Position numbers and translations under genes: made by a program | Notes under the pieces: generated by a model | Databases searched by the model: none | The model's input: the letters and a program-made list of their open reading frames with translations, nothing else | What the model was told of the DNA's origin: nothing | Part shown: positions 45,078 to 52,992 of the stretch, piece by piece | Layout of the letters: the number at the start of each line of letters is the position of its first letter | Position numbering within the stretch: position 1 is the stretch's first letter | Source of the DNA: Methanolobus zinderi | GTDB taxonomy: Archaea; Halobacteriota; Methanosarcinia; Methanosarcinales; Methanosarcinaceae | Length of the DNA stretch: 64,000 nucleotides | Direction: 5' to 3' | NCBI RefSeq assembly: GCF_013388255.1 | Contig: NZ_CP058215.1 | Location: 1,116,001-1,180,000, forward strand

Positions 45078-46211
45078 ATGGTTGGTAGTCAAAAAAGCTC
45101 GTTAATGAACGATACGTGTGGCGTTTCTGTAATATTCGCAACATTGTTATTGATCCTGATAACTATAATTGCAGCCTCGGGTGTGGCTTACATGGTCTCT
45201 ACCATGCAGAAGGAAGCCATGGACCGGGAAAGCCACCAGGCTGCAGTGGAGAGCGAAGAGCTCAAGATCGTGTCCATTGATCCTGTACACGGAAATGGTG
45301 GTTCCTGGCAGGCAATAGATCTCACAATTTTAAATCTCAATACAGCTGACTCAAGAATTTCCTCAATACGTGTAAATGACGGTTATTTCTTAAACTTCAG
45401 GGCATATTATGATCCGGATTCATTCGATGTGTACAGAGATTATCCTGCTGTTTACAGTGCTGGTCACAGGCTCGTTATCCCCGCTACAAAGAGCAAGAAG
45501 ATCCACCTGAATTTTTCGGACATAGTTATTGAAGGCTCGGAAACGATCTTCACATCCGGCTGGACCAATAACAGTACGGATTTTACTTACAGTTTGCAAA
45601 TGCATCCCTGGAAAGCCTACAATGGTGTGGATTTTGACTTTGTTCTAAACGACACAGCAAGCATGACAGAATGTTTGCCTGATGGTAACTTCACGCTGGA
45701 TAACGATGAGCAGCAAATCACATTCTTCGGGAACGATTCCGGTGGCAACCTCACAAACACCACAGACTATCAGATCTTCTATACAATAGATTTCGAATCA
45801 TATGCAGGTTCTGCACCCCTTGAGAGAGAACCCCTCAGAATAGAATTGATCACTTCTTATATCAATATCTTCAAGGAACTCTTTACCCCGCCAATGCCCG
45901 TGGCAGAGGTACAGTTCAAGGTAGAAAACCTACAGGCTCCTAATGGAACACAATCTCCTAATAGTTACTTCATACTGGATGCTTCCGATTCAATGGATTC
46001 TGATGGCTTTATCACCAGCTACAGATGGGCAGTATGGAAGGATTCAGGTAACGAGACCTTATATGACTACAATCTCACAGGTATGGTTGTACGACCGATC
46101 GGCATCGATTCCTATAATGACCAGGATGTTGTGATCGATCTTGAGATCACGGATGACACGGGCATGACATCACGACTCAGTCAGGTTTCCGGCAATCTTA
46201 CAGTTCTTTAA
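45078..46211 (+). CDS. Archaeal type IV pilin-like protein with PKD-type domain
   Basis: 377 residues. The N-terminus (MNDTCG then VSVIFATLLLILITIIAASGVAYM) is a class III pilin signal similar to that of the PstS-pilin. The middle, about residues 50-260, is beta rich with several N-x-S/T sites (NNSTDF, NDSGGNLTNTT). The C-terminal 90 residues resemble a PKD domain (YFILDASDSMDSDGFITSYRW). It is a large pilin-like or minor pilin surface subunit. It lies 28 nt before the second PhoU gene, apparently in the same transcript, and divergent from the ArlH-like gene. Confidence 0.8.
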   Translation: MVGSQKSSLMNDTCGVSVIFATLLLILITIIAASGVAYMVSTMQKEAMDRESHQAAVESEELKIVSIDPVHGNGGSWQAIDLTILNLNTADSRISSIRVNDGYFLNFRAYYDPDSFDVYRDYPAVYSAGHRLVIPATKSKKIHLNFSDIVIEGSETIFTSGWTNNSTDFTYSLQMHPWKAYNGVDFDFVLNDTASMTECLPDGNFTLDNDEQQITFFGNDSGGNLTNTTDYQIFYTIDFESYAGSAPLEREPLRIELITSYINIFKELFTPPMPVAEVQFKVENLQAPNGTQSPNSYFILDASDSMDSDGFITSYRWAVWKDSGNETLYDYNLTGMVVRPIGIDSYNDQDVVIDLEITDDTGMTSRLSQVSGNLTVL

Positions 46212-46227
46212 TAACGCTAACTAAAAA

Positions 46228-46233
46228 GAGGTG
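46228..46233 (+). promoter_or_regulatory. Ribosome binding site deciding an ATT start
   Basis: GAGGTG ends 6 nt before ATT at 46240. In this frame a TAA lies at 46234-46236 and the next ATG is 47 codons further on, inside the conserved domain; ATT is the codon at the right distance. Confidence 0.65.
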
Positions 46234-46239
46234 TAACTC

Positions 46240-47262
46240 ATTTCAGAAAAAAGAAAGATCCAGCTTACAGGCGGATCAACATACATAGTATCACTGCCGA
46301 TCAAATGGGTTCGGGAGAACGGTCTTTCGGCAGGGGATGTTGTTACTCTTTCAGCAAGGCCCAACCACTCTCTCACCATTATGGCAGAACCCGGAACAGA
46401 GGACAGGAAACAGCATTCCAGGGTTGAGATATCCCTGACCGGGGATTCGGAAGATGATTTCAGGATGCTGGTCTCCAACTATCTTGTTGGTTATGACATA
46501 ATAAAGGTAACATCTCTCAGTGACTTCACCGCAGATCAGAGGAAATTCATCAAGGAAGCTGCTCGCAGGCGTCTTATAGGTATTGAGATAGTCGAAGAGT
46601 CAAGGACCGAGCTGGTGCTGCAGAGCCTGCTGAACTATCAGGATATATCCCTGGAAAAATCGATCCATAGCATGTACAGGATAATTTCCTCCATGCTTGA
46701 GGATGTGCTGCGTGCGATAGAGAATCATGATCTTGAACTGGCACGGGATGTTATTCAGAGGGATGATGACGTGGACAGGTTCTATCTGCTGACTGTAAGG
46801 CAATTGAAAGCCTCCATAGACGACTCGTCCCTGGCACAGAAGATAGGGTTGGCTAACTCAAAGGATTGTCTTGGCTTCAGGCTTGTGGCAAAGAGCGTTG
46901 AGAGGGTCGGGGACCATGTCCAGAGGATCGCAAAGAATGTAATAGACATGGACTCACAACTTGAAAGCGACGATGAGATACTGCGTCTGGGTAAGCTTTC
47001 CAGAAACGTGTTCATGGATTCCATCGAGGCTATATCCACATCGGATGCTGTGTTTGCCAACAATATCATAAAGACATCCACAAAGATCTCCGCAATGGCA
47101 GACCATATCTGTAAAAAGGACTGCGGTACGGAAAGCAGGATCGGTGAGAGCAAAAGGAATATACTGGAAAGCCTGCAGCGCATCTCCGAATACAGCGCCG
47201 ATATCGCTGAGATCGTCATCAATATGCATGCAAAAGAGATGAAGGATGCCTGCCAGTTATAG
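46240..47262 (+). CDS. Phosphate regulator: AbrB-type N-terminus fused to PhoU domains (copy 2), ATT start
   Basis: About 340 residues when read from ATT at 46240: (M)SEKRKIQLTGGSTYIVSLPIKW matches residue for residue in register with copy 1 (MDTRKVQVTGKSTYIVTIPKKW), so the region before the first ATG (46381) is coding. The AbrB-type domain is followed by the helical PhoU-type part with ARDVIQRDDDVDRF and VAKSVERVGDHVQRIAKN. The presence of the PhoU family at both ends of the Pst-pilus cassette suggests control of it. It is convergent with the following small membrane protein gene, overlapping it by 6 nt. Confidence 0.85.
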   Translation: MSEKRKIQLTGGSTYIVSLPIKWVRENGLSAGDVVTLSARPNHSLTIMAEPGTEDRKQHSRVEISLTGDSEDDFRMLVSNYLVGYDIIKVTSLSDFTADQRKFIKEAARRRLIGIEIVEESRTELVLQSLLNYQDISLEKSIHSMYRIISSMLEDVLRAIENHDLELARDVIQRDDDVDRFYLLTVRQLKASIDDSSLAQKIGLANSKDCLGFRLVAKSVERVGDHVQRIAKNVIDMDSQLESDDEILRLGKLSRNVFMDSIEAISTSDAVFANNIIKTSTKISAMADHICKKDCGTESRIGESKRNILESLQRISEYSADIAEIVINMHAKEMKDACQL

Positions 47263-47646
47263 GAATCCCATGTACTCGAAAAGACTGAATCTCAGGCCTA
47301 TGACCAGCAGGTTGTTTACCACCAGTACAAGCCCGAGCAGGCTGATGGCTGTTTTTGAGAGTGTCCACAGTGTTCCGGATCCGGCTGACAGCTTGATCGA
47401 ATGGTAAGCCCAGAAGATCACTCCAAGGATCGCTATTTTTACAAGCAGAAGTGACCATATACCGTAACTTGCTATCATTGTTGACAGGAAACCGTTTTCT
47501 TCAAAGCCGAGTCCGCTCTCAATTGCATGGAAGGTCGTGAGGAAATCCCCTATTACGTATAGCAGGATCACATATCGTATGTCGTAAAGGAATTTTCCTA
47601 TTTCCGATGCGTTTAATACATTGATATCAGAGTGATTTGAAAGCAT
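47257..47646 (-). CDS. Small membrane protein, DUF5658-like
   Basis: 129 residues, four hydrophobic segments. The first helix ends in YVIGDFLTTFHAIESGLGFEENGFL, matching the pattern of DUF5658-type proteins (Asp, paired Thr, then a Gly/Glu-Asn motif). It overlaps the phoU copy 2 end by 6 nt in convergent orientation. The other PhoU gene is also followed by a small four-helix protein with a related pattern. Function unknown. Confidence 0.65.
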   Translation of the reverse strand: MLSNHSDINVLNASEIGKFLYDIRYVILLYVIGDFLTTFHAIESGLGFEENGFLSTMIASYGIWSLLLVKIAILGVIFWAYHSIKLSAGSGTLWTLSKTAISLLGLVLVVNNLLVIGLRFSLFEYMGFL

Positions 47647-47838
47647 AATCTGAAGACTGTATGCTCAAATATATCTAAAACATGTATATTTTTATTAAAA
47701 TAATGTACTTGTTATATTATTTATGTTCATATAATCGAAATCCAGCTACATGTTCAAGTGAGAAAACAATCCTGAAAATGTATCTCTAAATGTATGGGAA
47801 CTCTATAGTTACTGTTTGTCTTTAAACCAATATAATTT
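47647..47838. other. Intergenic flank left of the transposon-like element
   Basis: A/T-rich DNA upstream of the DUF5658-like gene, probably its promoter (TATTTTTATTAAAATAAT region). No gene is supported; an antisense frame crossing into the element has no family features. Confidence 0.4.
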
Positions 47839-47863
47839 TCTATATAGGGCTTGCCCATAAAGT
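47839..47863 (+). repeat. Left inverted terminal repeat with flanking TCTATATA
   Basis: The left end GGGCTTGCCCATAAAGT with the outer TCTATATA copy. The inner half TTGCCCATAAAGT also resembles the 20-bp repeat units that follow 4 nt later. Confidence 0.65.
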
Positions 47864-47867
47864 CTTC

Positions 47868-47927
47868 TTGACCACAAACTACGCAATTTGACCACAAAGT
47901 GCTACAGTTGACTATAAACTCGAGAAA
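47868..47927 (+). repeat. Three tandem 20-bp repeats, left end
   Basis: Units start at 47868, 47888 and 47908, each beginning TTGAC(C/T)A(C/T)AAA(C/G)T and exactly 20 bp long. Positions 13-20 of each unit vary. Confidence 0.8.
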
Positions 47928-48217
47928 TCGGCAACGTCCAATGGCTTTGATTTTTTGAAAATGGCCGAATTTTAAGCATTGTTTAACAAGGAACACGGCA
48001 TCTATATTTATATATAATTCTAACGATAAATTATAGTTTTCCATTATACTACGGAACTTTGATGATTTTGAAAGGAGTTTTGAAATTATGATTTTTTGGT
48101 TGCGATTGCTTGTATGTTTTTTAGTATTTTCTATAAACCTTGGATAATAGTTGAAATCATAATCTAAATATACTAATAAGTATAATTTAATACGCTAAAG
48201 ATGGAGAAAGGAACATC

Positions 48218-48613
48218 ATGAAATCCATTACCGAAATTGATTTTAAAAACACATATAGGTCATTGATTTTATCATTGTTGTTATTTTTAATCATTTTAAA
48301 ATTTGATTTCATTATCTTTTTATTGCCTATAATTGCATTGGGCTATGGTAGGTTTTCGAAAAACCAAATCGCCGCTTGTATAATCGGCAGTTTCCCGTGC
48401 ATTTTTAGTCTTTTATACATAGTTTTTGTCCTAAGCGGATATCCTTTTCTTGCTGACAAGCAATTACTTGGAACAATAATATATTGGATCAGTTTGACAG
48501 CTATTATGGGAACAGTTGGTTACGCATCATCATACAATACATCGACGAGTTTAATAATAGCATTCGGGCTTTTAATTTTAGCAGAATATGTTTTGTATAG
48601 CGGTCTTGATTAA
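48218..48613 (+). CDS. Small membrane protein carried inside the transposon-like element
   Basis: 131 residues, four hydrophobic segments, few charged residues after the first 15. It is paralogous to the 128-residue protein at 27256-27642 (shared LPxxxxGYGxFS, YWISL, TxGY, C-terminal GLD). A GGAGAAAGG sequence lies 6-10 nt before the ATG. It is the only clear gene between the terminal repeats. No function is recognised; very AT-rich compared with the genes on either side. Confidence 0.7.
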   Translation: MKSITEIDFKNTYRSLILSLLLFLIILKFDFIIFLLPIIALGYGRFSKNQIAACIIGSFPCIFSLLYIVFVLSGYPFLADKQLLGTIIYWISLTAIMGTVGYASSYNTSTSLIIAFGLLILAEYVLYSGLD

Positions 48614-48726
48614 TAGTTTCTTCATTCATAGTTGCAGCAACATCAATGAGGTCGTAACTTCAATTTTTGCAACCAAAATTATTTTTAATTCACTCGATAG
48701 TCGGAAAGGGGTTTCCGATATCCAAT

Positions 48727-48786
48727 TTAACCATAAACTAAGCTACTTGACTATAAAGTAGGCTATTTGACCACAAACTAAGGCAC
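48727..48786 (+). repeat. Three tandem 20-bp repeats, right end
   Basis: Units start at 48727, 48747 and 48767, in the same orientation as the left set and exactly 20 bp each (TTAACCATAAACTAAGCTAC, then two TTGAC units). They run straight into the right inverted repeat, which overlaps the third unit by 2 nt. Confidence 0.8.
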
Positions 48787-48810
48787 TTTATAGGCAAGCC
48801 CCTCTATATA
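48785..48810 (+). repeat. Right inverted terminal repeat with flanking TCTATATA
   Basis: ACTTTATAGGCAAGCCC, one extra C, then TCTATATA. Its reverse complement differs from the left repeat at one base. Confidence 0.65.
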
Positions 48811-48936
48811 GAAAGTTTTTTATAGTATAATATCGGTAAAGGGATTCTGTCTTCTGTGTTTATCGCAATGCAGAACAAGTACAGGATATACAGCTAACAA
48901 ACGATTGACAGAATAAGTTTCAGGTAGAAAGATATT

Positions 48937-49356
48937 ATGACAGAATCCGTATCGAATCTAATAAATAATGTTCCCAGAGGATGCAGCATGAGGAAGATCC
49001 AGTTCTATTTCTGGCTGGGTCTGGTCTCGGCAGTCCTGTTGAGATTGATAATCATTGCTGACTACTATAACGGGATCATGGCAAAGGCTCTTTTCTACCT
49101 GGGTGTCATGGGTTACCTTATCTTCTTTGCTCACAGGTACCATATTGCAACACGCCGGGTAGGTGTTCTGAGAAACCTTGAGCTGCTTAAAAAAGTTGAA
49201 GAAAGGAGAACCCTGAGCGATAAGGACTACGAAGGGCTCGAATACATCATGTGGAGTCTCTCAGTTTCCAAGGAGCGCATGAATTACCTCGTGATCTTCG
49301 CATTCTCGATCCTTGCAATTGCAGGATCCCTTGTGCTTGATCTCGGGATCGTCTGA
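48937..49356 (+). CDS. Membrane protein, unknown
   Basis: 139 residues. A short polar N-terminus is followed by two close hydrophobic helices (about 22-38 and 48-64), a basic cytoplasmic loop with charged helices (RRVGVLRNLELLKKVEERRTLSD), and one C-terminal helix (LVIFAFSILAIAGSLVLDLGIV). An alternative start is the ATG at 48988 (MRKIQFYFW), which would remove the polar lead. I do not recognise it. It precedes the truncated corrinoid protein on the same strand by 68 nt. Confidence 0.65.
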   Translation: MTESVSNLINNVPRGCSMRKIQFYFWLGLVSAVLLRLIIIADYYNGIMAKALFYLGVMGYLIFFAHRYHIATRRVGVLRNLELLKKVEERRTLSDKDYEGLEYIMWSLSVSKERMNYLVIFAFSILAIAGSLVLDLGIV

Positions 49357-49424
49357 AAATGTAATGATCACAAATCTATGAAATCATGATAAAAATTACG
49401 AAAACCAGAGTAACAGGTGAAAAT

Positions 49425-49733
49425 ATGACTCTTACCAAGGATGAGATCATTGACAGTGCGAGGCATGCTGTGATCGATCTTGATGAAAGTGCTGTCGAAA
49501 GGATTGCAAACGAAGCTCTTGAAGCAGGTATGGATCCGGTTGACCTTATAGAACAGGGATTCATTGAAGGACTTAAGTCCGTGGGAGACCTGTTCGAGGA
49601 AGGCAAATCCCAGATATCAAGAGTACTCGAGGCATCACATATAGTCAATTCCGGTATAAACGCACTCAAACCTGCAATAGTGAGCTCAGACAGCGATTTT
49701 TGCCAGTTCGGCAATCTGATCGTTGGAATTTGA
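49425..49733 (+). CDS. Truncated methyltransferase corrinoid protein (cap domain only)
   Basis: 102 residues from ATG at 49425 (AGGTGA just upstream). The sequence follows the helical B12-binding-2 cap of MtbC/MttC/MtaC-type corrinoid proteins: DEIIDSARHAVIDLDESAV, ALEAGMDPVDLIEQGFIEGLKSVGDLFEEG, then LEASHIVNSGINALKP. Full proteins are about 210-220 residues and continue after the short G-L-V-I-G stretch with the cobalamin-binding DxHxxG domain; here the frame stops at FGNLIVGI, before any such motif. A terminator follows within 17 nt. It is either a decayed gene or a stand-alone cap with a different role. Confidence 0.78.
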   Translation: MTLTKDEIIDSARHAVIDLDESAVERIANEALEAGMDPVDLIEQGFIEGLKSVGDLFEEGKSQISRVLEASHIVNSGINALKPAIVSSDSDFCQFGNLIVGI

Positions 49734-49749
49734 GATTATGTCTATCTAT

Positions 49750-49795
49750 GGGTTCTGCCAGAAAGCAGAACCCTCCTCCTTCAAAGTTTTGTTTG
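49750..49795 (+). terminator. Terminator after the corrinoid cap gene
   Basis: GGGTTCTGC (49750-49758) pairs perfectly with GCAGAACCC (49765-49773) around a 6-nt loop, followed by a pyrimidine-rich and T-rich tract. Confidence 0.8.
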
Positions 49796-49911
49796 GTCTT
49801 AATTTCGTCTATTTTTACTGTTCTCACCTCAATTCGAACATAGCAAAGTATATATGTTTTTAGAATTTACTCAGCCCCATTTGCAAATATATAATATACA
49901 GTAAGTCTATA

Positions 49912-49986
49912 ATGAAGCTCCGCCGCCGGAAAGATTACCGGCTGGCTTTATCGGCTGATATGTCTGAACAAATCACATTCAGGTAA
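49912..49986 (+). CDS. Possible 24-residue leader peptide upstream of acnA
   Basis: ATG at 49912 to TAA at 49984-49986, product MKLRRRKDYRLALSAD and eight further residues, strongly basic at the start. The ATG lies 14 nt after the TATA-like box, so it could only be translated if transcription starts at or before it. Support is limited to the frame and its position. Confidence 0.2.
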   Translation: MKLRRRKDYRLALSADMSEQITFR

Positions 49987-50046
49987 GCACAACGCGTTTA
50001 AACCTTAATCCACTTTAACGATATGTAATTATTATAGGTGACAGTA

Positions 50047-52827
50047 ATGAACGACACTCACGGTCATGACCCCTTCGGGGCCAAACAGATTTTTGAAATG
50101 GACGGTAAAAAGATCACACTTTACCGGTTAAAAAAGCTTGAAGAACTTGGTCTTGTCAAATTATCAACTCTCCCCTTTTCTATCAGGGTACTGCTGGAAG
50201 ACCTCCTGAGAAATATCGATGGAAAGCTTGTCACCGAGGATGATGTGAAGAACCTGGCAGGATGGAGTCCGGATTCCGTCCCTTCAGATGATATACCATT
50301 CATACCTTCAAGGGTTATACTTCAGGACTTTACAGGTGTCCCTGCCGTAGTCGATATAGCTGCGATCAGATCCGCAATGCAGAGACTGGGCGGAGACCCC
50401 TCGAAGATCAACCCCGTAATTCCTGCAGACCTTGTTATCGATCACTCGGTTCAGGTTGACTATTATGGAACATCCTATGCACGCAACTGTAACGAGAAAT
50501 ATGAGTTCCACAGGAACCAGGAACGCTATGAGATCCTTCACTGGGCACAGAACTCCTTTGCTAACATGAGAGTTGTTCCGCCAGCAAGCGGTATAATTCA
50601 CCAGGTCAACCTTGAGTATCTCGCACCTCTGGTTCACCTTGTGGAAAAGGACTCGGAACTGCTCGCATATCCTGATACGCTTGTGGGGACCGACTCACAC
50701 ACTACGATGATAAACGGTCTCGGTGTACTTGGATGGGGAGTAGGTGGCATTGAAGCAGAAGCTGTCATGCTCGGCCAGCCCTACTACATGCCTGTTCCTG
50801 AGGTCGTGGGATTCAAGCTCACCGGAGAGCTCAAGGAAGGCGTCAGTTCCACCGACCTTGTACTGAGGGTTGTCCAGATGCTCAGGGAACATGGAGTTGT
50901 CGGAAAGTTTGTAGAGTTCTTCGGTCCGGGTTACAGGACCCTGGACCTTGCAGACAGGGCTGTTCTTGCGAACATGGCACCTGAATACGGTGCTACAATG
51001 GGATTCTGTCCTGTGGATGAGGTCACACTGGAATACATGACCATGACAGGCCGCAGTAAAGAGCATGTAGATCTTGTCAGAGAGTATTGCAAGCAGCAGG
51101 GTCTGTTCCTGGAAAAGGATGCCCCTGAACCTAATTTCAGCTCAATGCTGGAACTGGATATGGGAACTGTTGACGCCTGTCTTGCAGGACCCAAGAGACC
51201 ACAGGACCGTATTCCTATCCAGGATATGTCCAGGGTCTTCCATCAGACAATGAAGGATGTCTATGAGTTAAAGAATAATAAGCCGATGAATGGTGATGAA
51301 GCTTACAGCAGATGGCTAGAAGAAGGTGGTTACAGTGTCGCTGAAGCTACACAACCTCATCACACAGGAATCGCAAAGGTCAAATGCGCTGACGATATCG
51401 TAAAAGTAACTCATGGATCGGTGGTCATAGCATCTATCACATCCTGTACCAATACTTCAAACCCAGCACTTATGATGGGTGCCGGTCTGCTTGCAAAGAA
51501 TGCCGTTGAAAAAGGCCTGAAGGTAAAACCATTTGTCAAGACAAGCCTTGCACCTGGCTCCCGTGTAATTACAGACTATCTCGAGGAAGCGGACCTTATG
51601 CCATATCTGGAAGCCCTCGGTTTCCATCTGGTGGGTTATGGCTGTATGACATGTATCGGTAACAGTGGTCCTCTCAGAGAGGCCGTCGCCAGGGAGATCG
51701 AGGATAAGGACCTTACAGTTGCCGCCGTGCTCAGCGGTAACAGGAACTTTGAAGGCAGGATAAGTCCGCATGTAAAGGCGAACTATCTTGCATCACCCAT
51801 GCTTGTGGTGGCATACGCCCTGGCGGGAACCGTTGATATTGACCTGACCTCAGAGCCGATAGCATGCGATCCTAACGGACAGCCTGTATATCTGTCCGAC
51901 ATATGGCCTGGAAGAGAGGATATCAAAAAGTATACACAGGATTTTGTAAGGCCTGAGATGTTCGAAGATGAGTATTCCAATGTTTTCGAGGGAACCGAAC
52001 TCTGGAGAGAACTTGATGCACCGTCCGGCCTGCTCTACGACTGGGATGCAGATTCCAGCTACATTCAGGAGCCGCCATTCTTCAAGGATTTCCCGATGGA
52101 AACAGAGAACCTTCAGGACATAGAGAACGCACGTACCCTTGTCATGGTGGGCGATAGTATCACCACCGATCATATATCACCAGCAGGTTCCATACGTACC
52201 GATTACCCGGCAGGCCAGTACCTGCTCTCAAAGGGTGTTGACGAGAAGAACTTCAACTCATATGGCTCCAGACGTGGTAACCACGAGGTTATGATGAGGG
52301 GTACGTTTGGAAACGTACGCCTGCAGAACCAGCTTGCCCCCGGAAAAGAGGGTTCATGGACATTATACGTTCCCACCGGTGAGGAGATGCATATCTACCC
52401 TGCAGCAATGAAATACATGGAGAATGACATTCCTCTGATCATCCTTGCAGGAAAAGAATATGGTACGGGCAGCTCCCGTGACTGGGCCGCAAAGGGTACT
52501 CAGCTTCTGGGTGTAAAGGCTGTCATTGCCGAGTCATTTGAGAGGATCCATCGCAGTAACCTGGTAGGAATGGGTGTATTGCCTCTGAAGTTTGCAGATG
52601 GCGAGAACATACAGAGCCTTGGTCTTACAGGCAGGGAATCATTCGATATTAAGGGAATCGGAGACCTTCAGCCCAATGGAGAACTTACCGTAGTTGCTAA
52701 AGATTCTGAAGGAAAGACCACTCAGTTCAGGGCAATTGTTTGCCTGAACTCGGAAATTGAGATAGAGTACTATAGGAACGGTGGTATCCTTCACAAGTTC
52801 CTCAGGGATAAGGTAAGAGGGGAATAA
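50047..52827 (+). CDS. acnA: Aconitate hydratase, AcnA type
   Basis: About 926 residues, the bacterial/IRP type. ATG at 50047 is preferred to the upstream GTG because AGGTGA ends 5 nt before it. The three Fe-S Cys are seen as SCTNTS (near residue 465) and GCMTCIGNSG (near residue 535), and substrate loops include VGTDSHTTMINGLGVLGWGVGG and the C-terminal swivel AGKEYGTGSSRDWAAKGTQLLGVKAVI. It isomerises citrate and isocitrate. With the citrate synthase gene 165 nt downstream it forms the start of a partial oxidative TCA branch leading to 2-oxoglutarate and glutamate. Confidence 0.97.
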   Translation: MNDTHGHDPFGAKQIFEMDGKKITLYRLKKLEELGLVKLSTLPFSIRVLLEDLLRNIDGKLVTEDDVKNLAGWSPDSVPSDDIPFIPSRVILQDFTGVPAVVDIAAIRSAMQRLGGDPSKINPVIPADLVIDHSVQVDYYGTSYARNCNEKYEFHRNQERYEILHWAQNSFANMRVVPPASGIIHQVNLEYLAPLVHLVEKDSELLAYPDTLVGTDSHTTMINGLGVLGWGVGGIEAEAVMLGQPYYMPVPEVVGFKLTGELKEGVSSTDLVLRVVQMLREHGVVGKFVEFFGPGYRTLDLADRAVLANMAPEYGATMGFCPVDEVTLEYMTMTGRSKEHVDLVREYCKQQGLFLEKDAPEPNFSSMLELDMGTVDACLAGPKRPQDRIPIQDMSRVFHQTMKDVYELKNNKPMNGDEAYSRWLEEGGYSVAEATQPHHTGIAKVKCADDIVKVTHGSVVIASITSCTNTSNPALMMGAGLLAKNAVEKGLKVKPFVKTSLAPGSRVITDYLEEADLMPYLEALGFHLVGYGCMTCIGNSGPLREAVAREIEDKDLTVAAVLSGNRNFEGRISPHVKANYLASPMLVVAYALAGTVDIDLTSEPIACDPNGQPVYLSDIWPGREDIKKYTQDFVRPEMFEDEYSNVFEGTELWRELDAPSGLLYDWDADSSYIQEPPFFKDFPMETENLQDIENARTLVMVGDSITTDHISPAGSIRTDYPAGQYLLSKGVDEKNFNSYGSRRGNHEVMMRGTFGNVRLQNQLAPGKEGSWTLYVPTGEEMHIYPAAMKYMENDIPLIILAGKEYGTGSSRDWAAKGTQLLGVKAVIAESFERIHRSNLVGMGVLPLKFADGENIQSLGLTGRESFDIKGIGDLQPNGELTVVAKDSEGKTTQFRAIVCLNSEIEIEYYRNGGILHKFLRDKVRGE

Positions 52828-52992
52828 ACCCCTTTTTAATTACATATTACTTTTTTTAATTTTTTTTGTTTTAAATTACTTTATTTTTCTTTTTTATTAT
52901 ATAATCCTTAAGCAAGCTATATATACAGCAAGACGAATGATATATAAGGGATATTTTACCAAAATGGATTTCCTTCGCTGGGGGGCGTTTAC

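Larger units (their letters stand above)
47847..48802. mobile_element. 956-bp transposase-less element with inverted ends and terminal tandem repeats
   Basis: GGGCTTGCCCATAAAGT (47847-47863) matches the reverse complement of ACTTTATAGGCAAGCCC (48785-48801) at 16 of 17 positions. TCTATATA stands directly outside both ends (47839-47846 and 48803-48810), a possible 8-bp target duplication. Because that sequence is itself nearly palindromic it could also be an extension of the inverted repeat. Three tandem 20-bp repeats lie inside each end. The only convincing gene within is a 131-residue membrane protein; there is no transposase, so movement would need one in trans. Confidence 0.65.
48614..48936. 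other. Gene-free stretch holding the right end of the element
   Basis: It contains the right tandem repeats, the right inverted repeat and, after 48811, A/T-rich DNA likely to be the promoter of the next gene. A short GGAAA/TTTCC hairpin (48713-48729 area) may end the transcript of the 131-residue gene. No gene is visible. Confidence 0.45.
49734..50046. promoter_or_regulatory. Leader and promoter region of the aconitase gene
   Basis: After the terminator, a TATA-like AAATATATAATATA (49885-49898) precedes an expected start of transcription near 49920, giving a leader of about 125 nt before the acnA ATG. The leader contains GCCGG/CCGGC (49924-49942), able to form a hairpin, and a 24-codon open frame starting at 49912. 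Confidence 0.45.

Noticed and set aside
47754-48044. Minus-strand 96-codon frame crossing the left end of the transposon-like element
   Set aside because: It has no domain, runs through the inverted repeat and tandem repeats, and has poor codon use; a chance frame.
48088-48147. 19-codon frame (MIFWLRLLVC) inside the element
   Set aside because: Very short, ribosome binding site too far away (11 nt), and no match to anything else.
47868-48786. CRISPR array
   Set aside because: The 20-bp repeats are in direct tandem without spacers, only three per side, and no cas genes are near.
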